DNA of 11,453 nucleotides from CAYGAW01 sp964347945 (GCA_964347945.1 CAYGAW010000191.1:1-11453), one strand, 5' to 3'. Positions 1-7,718 are shown, counted from the first letter of the stretch. Notes: generated from the letters alone by a model not told the origin. Numbers and translations: made by a program.

Positions 1-112
1 AGTAGGGCCAAGACGAACGTGGCCCACGCCACGGAGGCCGACGGGGCCGCGTCCCCTGGGACCCCATGGGGCTTGGGCCATGGGTGAGATGCGCACCATG
101 ATACTGAAAATC

Positions 113-127
113 TTGTTCAACGAACTA
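113..127. promoter_or_regulatory. Imperfect palindrome upstream of iclR (possible operator)
   Basis: TTGTTC-AAC-GAACTA is an inverted repeat with five of six arm bases matching and an inner GTTC/GAAC core. IclR-family proteins commonly bind short palindromes of this kind near their own or neighbouring promoters. It lies about 145 bases before the regulator start, and no clear -35/-10 pair was found beside it, so the role is inference only. Confidence 0.22.
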
Positions 128-272
128 GATTTGACGGCGGAGTAGGTGCTTCTGGCTTGGAAGGAGAATGAAGGGTGCGACTAGATCCCGAAGTTGTCCG
201 CGTGGCGTTCACCGTTTATTGCGTTGGCCGAAATGGAGCAGCAAGAGCTAGGAAAAGAAAGGAAGGTCAAGA

Positions 273-1034
273 ATGCCCATACAATCCGTTGACAGAGCAA
301 TAGCGATCCTGAATGCCTTTAGCATTGACGAGGCGCGGCTGGGTGTGACCGAGTTGAGCCTTCGGCTGGGTCTCCACAAGAGCACCGTCCACCGCCTTCT
401 GGCGTCTCTCGAGAAGGGAGGGCTGGTAGAGCGGGACACACGGAGCCGCAAGTATAGTCTGGGGATTCGGCTGATCGAGCTTGCTGGCACAATGCTCAAT
501 TCCCGCAATCTGCCACAGGTCGTCCGGCCCTATCTCCACTACTTGGCGGACACTGTGGAGGAGCTTACCTACCTTGGCTACCGAGACGGAGACGAAGTGC
601 TCAATGTGGAGCAGGTGCCTGGTCCACATCTGGTGCAGTCAGTAGGCTGGCTCGGACGGCGGACTCCACTCCACACCACCTCCGCAGGCAAGATCTTCCT
701 GGCTGACATGGATGAGGAGGAGCTTGAGCGGTACCTGGCGAATGGCCTGCCCCGCCTTACGCCCCGCACCATCTGCGACCCGGCCGACCTGCGGTACGAA
801 TTGGACCGCGTCCGCGAGCAAGGCTACGCCACCTCTTTCGAAGAGTTGGAGGAGGGTACCAACGCTATTGCGGTGCCTATCACCACTTTAGGCGAGAAGA
901 CCATCGCCGCTGTCGGTGTGGTGGGCCCTTCCTATCGCTTCACACGGGAGAGGGCCATGAGCCAGCTCGAAATCATAAGAAGCGTCGCCAGAGAGGTGTC
1001 GCACAGACTGGGCGACTCCCTTTCCAAGAGCTGA
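273..1034 (+). CDS. IclR-family transcriptional regulator
   Basis: A 253-residue protein of normal length for the IclR family, which are ligand-sensing DNA-binding proteins that usually control neighbouring catabolic genes. An N-terminal winged helix-turn-helix covers about residues 5-65; the recognition region around residues 24-52 reads as VTELSLRLGLHKSTVHRLL, followed by the wing (RKYSLGIRLIEL). The rest is the IclR effector-binding domain, with the typical NAIAVPI strand near residue 200. The ATG is supported by GGAAGG six bases upstream. It is the first gene on the plus strand before the amidohydrolase remnant and AOR, so it was probably their regulator. The effector cannot be predicted. 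The frame is intact and shows no sign of decay, unlike the genes directly behind it. Confidence 0.93.
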   Translation: MPIQSVDRAIAILNAFSIDEARLGVTELSLRLGLHKSTVHRLLASLEKGGLVERDTRSRKYSLGIRLIELAGTMLNSRNLPQVVRPYLHYLADTVEELTYLGYRDGDEVLNVEQVPGPHLVQSVGWLGRRTPLHTTSAGKIFLADMDEEELERYLANGLPRLTPRTICDPADLRYELDRVREQGYATSFEELEEGTNAIAVPITTLGEKTIAAVGVVGPSYRFTRERAMSQLEIIRSVAREVSHRLGDSLSKS

Positions 1035-1128
1035 GCAACTCTGTCGCGGCAGGAAGGGGCTTGCGACCGGACGCACCCGGCCATGAAGTCTGGCGTTGCC
1101 ACGTCCCTTGAGGAATGGAGGCGCGGCA

Positions 1129-1514
1129 ATGCAAGTGGTAGGAAGAGTCGCCGTCGCAATGGGACCCAAGGGTGTGCTCTCCACCCCAGTGATCGAGATA
1201 GAGGCTAATCGCATCAGGAGCGCCGAGAGCCAGCCAGACGGCAAAGGTGATCTTCAAGTCGACGGTCTGATCCTCTCTGGCTTTATCAGCACTCACACCC
1301 ATCTCCATGGTCTGGTCGCCTATGGGCACCTGATCCCACCGCCGGCCGGATTCTGGCCCTTCCTCAGGGAATGATGGTGGCCACCGGTTGAGGACGTGCT
1401 ACGGCAGTGTGGAAAGGTTCTCAGCCTACGCCGCGCTGCTCCGCCTCAAATCAAGTTATGCGTGCTTCTGCGAGGCGATGGAGGCGCACTACGCCGAGCC
1501 TGGCCTCATCACCC
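1129..1514 (+). pseudogene. Amidohydrolase (cytosine deaminase/chlorohydrolase type), N-terminal remnant with stop and frameshift
   Basis: The ATG at 1129 has GGAGG seven bases upstream, so it was once a proper gene start. The frame encodes an N-terminal composite beta domain ending in GLILSGFISTHTHLHG, the metal-binding HxH region of the ATZ/TRZ-type amidohydrolase superfamily (metal-dependent hydrolases that remove amino or other groups from rings and amidines). The frame then meets TGA at 1372-1374, but the same frame continues with WWPPVEDVL, which resembles the sequence expected after a GFWPFLRE segment in this family. Near 1425-1435 homology seems to move to the +1 frame (AYAALLRLK, then CFCEAMEAHYAEPG). 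The barrel and the remaining metal ligands are missing; the frame then enters an aminotransferase tail. The right boundary is approximate. Family assignment is from memory of motifs, not an alignment. Confidence 0.72.
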
Positions 1515-1726
1515 GGGAGACGGGGCCCATCGTCGACTGGATGGCTGGCGAAACCGCCCTCATGGAGCAATCGTATCGCGAACTGATGGATAGAGGAGTG
1601 TACACCTTTCTCACCCGCAACTGGATATTCATGGCTCCTCCGCTGATTATCGACGAACAAGAGTTGAAACAAGGCCTGGCGGCCATTGACGAGCTGTCGA
1701 GCATAGCCGACAAAGCTGTGGGGTAG
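1515..1726 (+). pseudogene. Class III aminotransferase, C-terminal remnant
   Basis: About 70 codons in the frame that carries the last amidohydrolase-like piece. The end reads ELMDRGVYTFLTRNWIFMAPPLIIDEQELKQGL split over residues near 1585-1700. The APPLII-(D/T)E-x-EL pattern followed by a short amphipathic helix is characteristic of the small C-terminal domain of class III PLP-dependent aminotransferases. The PLP lysine and the whole large domain are absent, so it cannot be active. It ends 21 bases before the AOR start, so the lost full gene probably lay directly upstream of AOR in the same operon. The join to the amidohydrolase piece is placed only approximately. Another PLP family is possible but less likely. 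Confidence 0.6.
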
Positions 1727-1747
1727 AAAGCCTACTGGGGGGTCACG

Positions 1748-3607
1748 ATGGCCTACACGTACTCTGGCAAGCTGCTGCGTGTCGATCTCGGTGAGGGTCG
1801 ATGGCAGGTTGAAGACATCGAAGACGGTCAGATAGAGAAGTTCCTTCTCGGTAGCGGGTTGGCGGCCAAGATCTACTACGACGAGATGGACCCTGCACGA
1901 GATGCGCTGGATCCCGATGCCACCCTAATCTGCATGATCGGGCTGCTATCAGGGACTCTGATTCCAACCTCGTGCCGCGTCTGCCTTTGCGGCCGCTCGC
2001 CCCTCACCGGCGTCTGGAACGAAGCCACGGTCGGGGGGTACTGGGCGGCCCAGTTGCGCGCCTCGGGGTACGACGGCATCGTAGTCACCGGGCGCGCACG
2101 GGAGCCGGTCTACCTGTGGATCTGTGATGGTGACGTCGAAATCAGGACGGCAAAGCCGTTGTGGGGACTGGACACTTACGACACCACGGCGGCAGTCCAG
2201 GAGCAAACCGATTCCAAGGCCCAGGTAGCATGCATCGGGCCGGCTGGCGAGAACCTGGCGAGAATCGCGGCGGTGATGGTGGGTGGCGAAGATGCCCGTG
2301 CTGCTGGGCGTGGAGGGATGGGCGCACTGATGGGCTCAAAGAACTTGAAGGCCATCGCAGTCAGGGGGAGTAGAAGTCCCGAGTACTACGACAAGGGGGG
2401 ACTCCGCGACAGCGTGCGCCGCGCCAACCCTTTCATCAAAGAGAACTCACTGGGTATGACCCAGTTCGGAACCTCGGGGGGCATCATCACCACCGAGAAG
2501 GTGGGTGACCTGGCCATCCAGAACTGGCGCCTGGGAAGCTGGATAGAGGGCGCTCCCAAGGTTACCGGGGAAAGGATGACCGAGACTATGCTCACCGGCA
2601 ACTACCGCTGCCATGCTTGCCCTATTGGCTGCGGCCGGGAGATAGAGATCAAAGAGGGACCCTACGCTGGTCTGAAAGGAGCGGGACCCGAATACGAGAC
2701 CATCGTCGGCTTTGGCCCTCTCTGCCTCAACGATGATCTGGAGAGCATCGCCGCCATAAACGACCTCTGCAATCGGTACGGGTTGGATACCATCTCCACT
2801 TCGGGGACGGTGGCCTTCGCCATGGAGGCCTGGGAGAAGGGTCTACTCAGCCCCGGGGACACGGGAGGATTGGAGCTTGAGTGGGGTAGCGTGGACGGCA
2901 TGATGCGACTTGTGGAGATGATGGCAAACCGAGAGGGCGTGGGACACCTGCTGGCTGACGGCACCCGGGCCGCTGCTCAGCGCGTCGGCGGCACCGCGGT
3001 TGAGTTCGCTGTCCAGGTCAAAGGCCTTGAATTGGCATATCACGACCCCAGGGCCTTCACCAGTATGGCCCTCAGCTACGCCACGGCCAATCGAGGCGGT
3101 GACCATCTGGAGTCCATGACCTACTGGCATGAGTACGGCAGGCAATGGCCAGACATGGGCTACGTAGATCCTCCGGAGATGCTCGTCAGCGAGGGCAAGG
3201 CGCGGTTCGTGTATGATTTTCAGAACTTCATGGGCGTCTTCAACGGCCTGGGGCTCTGCAAGTTCGCCGGCAAGGGCGGAGTGGGACCGCAACTGCTGGC
3301 CGACTGGGTGAATCTAGCCCTCGGATGGGACTGGACGGTCCAAGATGTCTTGTTTACTGGCGAGCGGCTCTTCAACCTCAAGCGCCTGATCAATGTCCGG
3401 TGGGGCATCGGTCGCAAGGATGACGTGTTGCCCCCACGTATGTTGGCGCAAGCTCGACCGTCAGGTAGCGCAGAGGGCAATCTCCCGCATCTCGGCATGA
3501 TGCTCCATGAATACTACGCCGTGAGAGGCTGGTCCGAGGAAGGCATACCTACTGAAGCGAAACTGAAGGACTTGGGTTTGTCTGCTGCCAATAGCGGTGC
3601 AGCCTAA
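1748..3607 (+). CDS. aor: Aldehyde:ferredoxin oxidoreductase family, tungsten/molybdenum-bis-pterin enzyme
   Basis: A 619-residue cytoplasmic enzyme of full family length. Members oxidise aldehydes to carboxylates (or the reverse) using a W/Mo bis-pyranopterin cofactor and a [4Fe-4S] cluster, with ferredoxin as partner. Domain 1 (about residues 1-205) has the pterin-binding signatures RSPLTGVWNEATVGG and GRGGMGALMGSKNLKAIAV. The cluster ligands are visible as Cys288, Cys291 and Cys295 (CHACPIGC) plus Cys504 (GLGLCKF), close to the 288/291/295/494 set known for Pyrococcus furiosus AOR. GPEYE near 313-317 and the RGGDHL histidine (His453) match active-site positions of the family. GGGGGG five bases before the ATG supports the start. 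No moaD, ferredoxin or pterin-synthesis gene is adjacent. The substrate is not predictable; related groups such as BamB are less likely given the neighbours. Confidence 0.95.
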   Translation: MAYTYSGKLLRVDLGEGRWQVEDIEDGQIEKFLLGSGLAAKIYYDEMDPARDALDPDATLICMIGLLSGTLIPTSCRVCLCGRSPLTGVWNEATVGGYWAAQLRASGYDGIVVTGRAREPVYLWICDGDVEIRTAKPLWGLDTYDTTAAVQEQTDSKAQVACIGPAGENLARIAAVMVGGEDARAAGRGGMGALMGSKNLKAIAVRGSRSPEYYDKGGLRDSVRRANPFIKENSLGMTQFGTSGGIITTEKVGDLAIQNWRLGSWIEGAPKVTGERMTETMLTGNYRCHACPIGCGREIEIKEGPYAGLKGAGPEYETIVGFGPLCLNDDLESIAAINDLCNRYGLDTISTSGTVAFAMEAWEKGLLSPGDTGGLELEWGSVDGMMRLVEMMANREGVGHLLADGTRAAAQRVGGTAVEFAVQVKGLELAYHDPRAFTSMALSYATANRGGDHLESMTYWHEYGRQWPDMGYVDPPEMLVSEGKARFVYDFQNFMGVFNGLGLCKFAGKGGVGPQLLADWVNLALGWDWTVQDVLFTGERLFNLKRLINVRWGIGRKDDVLPPRMLAQARPSGSAEGNLPHLGMMLHEYYAVRGWSEEGIPTEAKLKDLGLSAANSGAA

Positions 3608-3625
3608 GGTACCTACCAGTTCGCT

Positions 3626-3645
3626 CAACAACCATCCCCTTGTTG
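3626..3645 (+). repeat. Small inverted repeat after AOR (weak terminator candidate)
   Basis: CAACAA and TTGTTG form a six-base stem around an eight-base loop, starting 18 bases after the AOR stop. The stem is A/T-rich and no T-run follows, so it is a poor intrinsic terminator. It is listed because nothing better is visible between AOR and the next remnant. Confidence 0.18.
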
Positions 3646-3674
3646 TGCGCCACTGACTCAATGCACGCAGGCCT

Positions 3675-4121
3675 GACAACGGTGGCACAGACACCTGTTC
3701 GTCAAGCAGATGGTGAAGGCCTGTCGCGAGGCCGTCGGCGAAGACTATCGGCTGTTCATCAGGGTCTCAGCTGACGAGTTTCCGGGAGAAAGGGTTGACA
3801 GTCGACGAGACAGCGAAGGTCCATGCTCCCTTGCTTGAGGACCTTGCAATAGACTGCATCGATGTGTCGGCGGGGATACGGGAGAGGGTCTACCAAAACA
3901 TCCAGCCCCTATATACGCCGCGGGCCGATATCCTGTGCCTGGCTGAGGAAGTGAAGAAGATCGTCAGCGCCCCAGCCAGCGGCGTCGGTCGCATCAGCGA
4001 TGCGCAGTTGGTGAAGCAGGTAATCGAGACCGGCAGAGTGGACATGATCTCCCTCGCGCGTCAGAGCCTCGCCGATCCAGAACTGCCAAGTCGGCTTTTC
4101 TGTTCTCGCTCTCGCCTCTAG
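3675..4121 (+). pseudogene. NADH:flavin oxidoreductase / Old Yellow Enzyme, broken C-terminal fragment
   Basis: Translated pieces in different frames match the second half of an Old Yellow Enzyme TIM barrel in the correct order. Frame 2 carries FVKQMVKACREAVGEDYRLF then IRVSADEF (about 3698-3783). Frame 3 takes over near 3785 with KGLTVDETAK, then DCIDVSAG, VGRISDAQLVKQVIETG and DMISLARQSLADPELPSRLF. The last part matches the FMN-phosphate-binding end of the barrel. A short NGGT piece near 3680 in another frame may be the remnant of the family's YGGS motif. Everything N-terminal is missing, as is the downstream 4Fe-4S/FAD part found in 2,4-dienoyl-CoA reductase-like members. The last residues before the stop are read antisense to the S-component gene, so the original 3' end is lost as well. 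It cannot encode an active enzyme. Confidence 0.78.
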
Positions 4122-4747
4122 GTGATAATCCCCCGCACAGTGAGGCCGAGGCGCTCCACGACAGGCGTGAGCACGCCAAGGATAATGGTCCCGATCACCG
4201 CCACGACTATGCAGTTCGTCAGCCACCACATCATCATCCAGGTCACCACAAGATCCGCCGGGGTCATGCCCAGCGCGTAGTTCGTCAGAACACCAGAGAC
4301 CGCACTCCACAGCTGGGTCAAGGCGACCGCGACCAACAGGAAGAAAATGAACCCCTTGGCCGTGAACACATCTCTTCCGATGGGACTCACACCGAACCTG
4401 GGCGCCAACAACCTGTATACGATGAGGAATGGGATCTGCACGGCTGCTTCCACCAATCCGAACGACACTGCCTGGGGCACAGGCATGCCGGTCAGGATCC
4501 CGACGCCCACAATGGCCCCGAGGACCCCGATGACGACTCCCCATCCGGAGAACCACAGCACAAAGGGGATGAGGAAGCCCATCGCAATGTAGAAGGAAGA
4601 GATGCCCGGGACACCGCTAAACGCAATCGTCACCGACGCCCAAGCAAGGGCAGTGTATAGTCCCCAAGCGACAGCGTACGTCACCAAGTTCGCCACGCGC
4701 AGCGGCGGGTTCGGATTCCATTTGAGACTGTAGATTTGCTCTTCCAT
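4118..4747 (-). CDS. ECF transporter S component (substrate-binding membrane subunit), substrate unknown
   Basis: A 209-residue, very hydrophobic protein with a short polar N terminus and about six predicted membrane spans (roughly residues 20-42, 50-67, 69-88, 93-113, 131-155, 166-195), the size and layout of ECF S components. These bind vitamins, precursors or metal ions in the membrane and pass them inward with the ATPase/EcfT module. It lies last in the ecfT-ecfAA-S cluster, 79 bases after the ATPase gene. The ATG has only a close-set GAAAGGA ribosome site. I do not recognise it as BioY, ThiT, RibU, FolT, CbiM or another named S family; YkoE (hydroxymethylpyrimidine) has a similar gene set but the sequence was not matched. 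The stop codon sits in the CTAG that also ends the opposing Old Yellow Enzyme remnant. Confidence 0.75.
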   Translation of the reverse strand: MEEQIYSLKWNPNPPLRVANLVTYAVAWGLYTALAWASVTIAFSGVPGISSFYIAMGFLIPFVLWFSGWGVVIGVLGAIVGVGILTGMPVPQAVSFGLVEAAVQIPFLIVYRLLAPRFGVSPIGRDVFTAKGFIFFLLVAVALTQLWSAVSGVLTNYALGMTPADLVVTWMMMWWLTNCIVVAVIGTIILGVLTPVVERLGLTVRGIIT

Positions 4748-4834
4748 TTCCTTTCTACTTGTCCTCGTTGATGAGTAGATCTAAGTCACTACCAGTCACC
4801 CTGAAGTCGTGCCTACCACCTCCCTTCTACTTGT
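4744..4834. repeat. Imperfect 19-base direct repeat, 72 bases apart, at the ecfAA/S junction
   Basis: Copies lie at 4744-4762 and 4816-4834. They agree at 16 of 19 positions and all three differences are transitions. One copy covers the start codon and ribosome site of the S gene. The other covers the stop of the ATPase gene and, on the coding strand, contains GGGAGGTGG. The spacing is consistent with a small tandem duplication of an original tight stop-start junction. Confidence 0.45.
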
Positions 4835-6611
4835 TCCTGGTTAGAGCCTCCACCCACTCTCTCTCGTTGAGGAGCAACGGAAAATCAGGCCTTTCTCTTC
4901 TCAGTTCGCAACTGAGGGTAATCGCCTGAGGAGCTCGCAATTGCACGGCTTCCAAGTGCTCGGGAGAGGAGAAGAGTTCGCGGCTGGTCCCCTCGAACAC
5001 AGTACGGCCATCGCGCAACACAGCGACGCGCTCGCAGTAGTTGGCCACTAGCGTCATGTTGTGAGTAATGATGAGCACTGTCCCACCAGCGGCGTGCAAC
5101 TCGGTCAGAAGAGCCATGATGCTAGACACCATACGATAGTCCTGGCCGGTGGTTGGCTCGTCAACGATGATCACCTCTGGCCGCATGGCAAGCACCGCGG
5201 CGACCGCCAGTCTCTGCTTCTGCCCCTTGCCCAGAAACAGGGGATCCTCGTCCGCCAAGTCCTCCAGATCCACCCGCTCCAGCGCCTCCTGCACTCGCCG
5301 GTCAATCTCCTCACCCTTCACCCCAATACACTTCAAACCATAGGCGACTTCTTCACGCACTCGTCTGGTGAAGATCTGATGATCCGGGTTCTGGAAGACG
5401 TAGCCTATCTTCATGGGCAGTTCCCTGCGGACGCTCCGCTTGAACACATCCTTTCCAAGAACCCTACAGGTGCCTTTCCAAGGAGGGCACAACCCCGTCA
5501 GGATCTTTGCCAACGTGGTCTTGCCGGAAGCATTATTCCCCAACAGGCCCATGGTCTCCCCGCGATGCACAGTCAGGTCCGCCCCCAAGAGAGCGACGGT
5601 GCCATCTTCATACCGGTACCACAGATCGTCCACTTCGATCACCTTCTCGTTGCCCACCTGAGCGAGGTCAGCAATCGGCTGGCTATCCGCCTGCGCGAAG
5701 ACAGAGAGCGCCTCTTCAATGGACGTGGGTACCTTGTCTTCGCCACAGACTTGGGACCGGTGGGCAATGCGCGACACCTCGAAGGTGTAGGCTCCTCTCC
5801 CGTCCAGGAACTCGAACTGTGAATAGAACTCATCTGGTTTAGCCACCAAGTCCACGCGGCCCTTGTAGATCAAGGCTATTCGGTCGCAGAACTCGTACAG
5901 GACCTCGGGGTCCTGCTCCACGAGTATGACCGTGAGGTCGTGCTCCTCCTTCAGCGTGCGAACCGTGGCGATGACCTCACTCTTGCCTATAGGGTCGAGA
6001 TCCGAAGTTGGCTCGTCAAGGATCAGCACGTCGGGCCGCATGGCGAGAAACGAGGCGATGGCCACTCGCTGTTTCTGTCCGCCCGACAAATCCGCAGGAT
6101 GAATGTGATCTGCTTGCTCCCAGAGATGGCCTAGCCCGACCATACGAAGTGCTTCCTCTACGCGCTCATCTATCTCCTCAGGTGCCAGGCCCAGCAATTG
6201 CAGACCGAACGCCACCTCATAGAGCAAACTCATGGTGAGGAATTGATTCTCGGGATCCTGAAACACCATGCCAGCCAAGGGTGGTCGGGTTGACTGTCCC
6301 AAGAACCTCCCTCGCGCCACTCCGTCCACCACATTGGCTTCCCTATCGACCCTGGCGACCAAGGCGCCCATGACTTCGACTGACCCTCTAAAGTGCTGGT
6401 TGATCATGTTCCCAGGGACCCGCGCTTCGTGCGGTATCAGTCCCATGATTGTCCTGCAGATGGTGGTCTTCCCTGCCCCGCTAGGTCCTGTGATACCAAA
6501 GAACTCACCCTTCTCGATCTCTAGGTTGACGCCCTCAAGAGCCCAAGGGTTCATCTGCCCCATAAGAGCGGGGTATCTCCAGTGCAGATTATCGATCTTG
6601 ACAACACTCAT
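4827..6611 (-). CDS. ecfA: Energy-coupling factor ATPase, two ABC domains fused (EcfA-EcfA')
   Basis: A 594-residue protein carrying two ABC ATPase domains in tandem, replacing the separate EcfA1/EcfA2 pair; it hydrolyses ATP on the cytoplasmic face and drives EcfT and the S component. Domain 1 has Walker A GPSGAGKTT (residues 42-50), Q-loop Gln118, signature LSGGQ (175-179) and Walker B with Glu200. Domain 2 has Walker A GNNASGKTT (358-366), a modified signature LGKGQ (460-464) and Walker B IIVDEP with Glu485. A region of about 90 residues with no recognised motif (about 250-330) links them. The ATG at 6611 is preceded by AAGG and lies 21 bases after the ecfT stop, so the two are one operon. 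The layout resembles YkoD. Both ATP sites have intact Walker motifs, so the protein is expected to be active. Confidence 0.95.
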   Translation of the reverse strand: MSVVKIDNLHWRYPALMGQMNPWALEGVNLEIEKGEFFGITGPSGAGKTTICRTIMGLIPHEARVPGNMINQHFRGSVEVMGALVARVDREANVVDGVARGRFLGQSTRPPLAGMVFQDPENQFLTMSLLYEVAFGLQLLGLAPEEIDERVEEALRMVGLGHLWEQADHIHPADLSGGQKQRVAIASFLAMRPDVLILDEPTSDLDPIGKSEVIATVRTLKEEHDLTVILVEQDPEVLYEFCDRIALIYKGRVDLVAKPDEFYSQFEFLDGRGAYTFEVSRIAHRSQVCGEDKVPTSIEEALSVFAQADSQPIADLAQVGNEKVIEVDDLWYRYEDGTVALLGADLTVHRGETMGLLGNNASGKTTLAKILTGLCPPWKGTCRVLGKDVFKRSVRRELPMKIGYVFQNPDHQIFTRRVREEVAYGLKCIGVKGEEIDRRVQEALERVDLEDLADEDPLFLGKGQKQRLAVAAVLAMRPEVIIVDEPTTGQDYRMVSSIMALLTELHAAGGTVLIITHNMTLVANYCERVAVLRDGRTVFEGTSRELFSSPEHLEAVQLRAPQAITLSCELRRERPDFPLLLNEREWVEALTRNK

Positions 6612-6632
6612 CTAATCGCCTTTGCTCCTTGC

Positions 6633-7718
6633 CTAAGATCCGAATCCCGAAACCAGGTTCAGGACTGCTTCTGTGAAATTCACCCCCGCCACGAGCACTG
6701 CCACGACCAGAGCCAAGGTCGCAAGGATGAGAATCCAGTCGACCGCTCGGAGCGGTCTTACCTCACGATAGATGGCCGGCTTGGAACTCATGTCATAGCC
6801 GCGGGCGCTCAACGCATCGGATATCTCGGTGGAACGGCGCATCATGTTGGCGATCAGAGGTACCGAGAGATAGGCCACATCCTTCACCTTGGCCAAGAAG
6901 TTCTTCTTGCGGACATTGATCCCCCGCGCAACCTGGGCCTGGCGGATCGTTGAGAAGTCCATGACAGCGATATTCAGAGATCGCACGCCCAAGGAGGAGA
7001 AAAGGCAAATCGTGTATGGCATCCTCGGCACCTTGCGTAGCGCTCCTATCATCTCGATGTCTCGAGTTGTCAGGATCAGCAAGAAGGTCAGAAGTACCAT
7101 GGCAGCGTACCCGATCACCTTCGTGCCTGCGACGTAAACCGTCCGATCTGAGATCACCAGCGTCAGCGGCTGATGCAACGGAAAGGAGAACAAAGTCCGG
7201 GAGAGATTGAGCGGAGTCCGGCTGATCACGAAGGCAGCCACAACGGCCCCCACCATGCCCCACAGAAGCTGTCTCGTGTGGAGATAGTAGCCCACGACGA
7301 TACCCACGAAGGCTATCATGGCCGCGGATATCCCTACATTCATCACGCCGGAGTACATCTGTCGGGAGAACAGGATGCGGTTGCCTGGGTCGGGATTGAA
7401 AGCGATCCAGACCAGAAAAAGGCTCAGCAGCATGGGAAATATCATCACGAGGAACGAGCGGAAGAGCCACTTGATAACGCCACTCAGCCACAGGAGAACA
7501 ACGGCCACGCCCAGCAACAGTATGCAGCCCAACGGGTCGGGACGAGAGGTGGACATCATCCTGAGAACGACAAAGGAGACGGCCAACACCATGAAGGACT
7601 TGGCGATAGCGTGCAGACGGGCCAGCGGAGAATCCAAGGGCATGGAGAAGAGAAAAGTCCGTACCCACTTGCGTCCCTTACCGTGAGCAGGTGCCTCGAC
7701 TGTGGCCTCTTGACTCAT
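6633..7718 (-). CDS. ecfT: ECF transporter T component (EcfT), long form
   Basis: A 361-residue integral membrane protein that couples the ATPases to the S component. The two Ala-Arg-Gly motifs that form the EcfT coupling helices are present: QVARGINV with Arg265 and LSARGYDM with Arg306. The hydrophobic blocks before and after (LAVSFVVLRMM, LLLGVAVVLLWLSG, FPMLLSLFLVWIAF, AAMIAFVGIVVGYYL, VIGYAAMVLLTFLLIL and a final span near 335-352) suggest more membrane spans than the usual four to six. Length exceeds the usual 250-270 residues by about 90. ATG at 7718 is preceded by AAAGGAA. First gene of the ecfT-ecfAA-S operon. No signal peptide is seen; the N terminus is polar and probably cytoplasmic. 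No frame damage is visible. Confidence 0.92.
   Translation of the reverse strand: MSQEATVEAPAHGKGRKWVRTFLFSMPLDSPLARLHAIAKSFMVLAVSFVVLRMMSTSRPDPLGCILLLGVAVVLLWLSGVIKWLFRSFLVMIFPMLLSLFLVWIAFNPDPGNRILFSRQMYSGVMNVGISAAMIAFVGIVVGYYLHTRQLLWGMVGAVVAAFVISRTPLNLSRTLFSFPLHQPLTLVISDRTVYVAGTKVIGYAAMVLLTFLLILTTRDIEMIGALRKVPRMPYTICLFSSLGVRSLNIAVMDFSTIRQAQVARGINVRKKNFLAKVKDVAYLSVPLIANMMRRSTEISDALSARGYDMSSKPAIYREVRPLRAVDWILILATLALVVAVLVAGVNFTEAVLNLVSGFGS

Noticed and set aside
1..150. Open frames at the left edge: a plus-strand frame ending in LFNELDLTAE at 145, and a minus-strand frame with a hydrophobic PSASVAWATFVLAL run.
   Set aside because: Both are short, GC-biased and cut by the window edge. Neither has a recognisable motif or a supported start, so they cannot be told from chance.
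1372..1385. In-frame TGA followed by WWPPVED, considered as a selenocysteine codon.
   Set aside because: The only nearby stem is the loopless palindrome GGTGGCCACC directly behind the TGA, which is not a bacterial SECIS element. The frame is also broken again about 50 bases later and the protein lacks most of its domain. A TGG-to-TGA or TAC-type nonsense change fits better.
5061..5822. Long plus-strand open frame (253 codons) opposite the fused ATPase gene.
   Set aside because: It is the antisense shadow of a strongly supported ABC ATPase. Its translation is rich in His, Gln and Arg with no domain.
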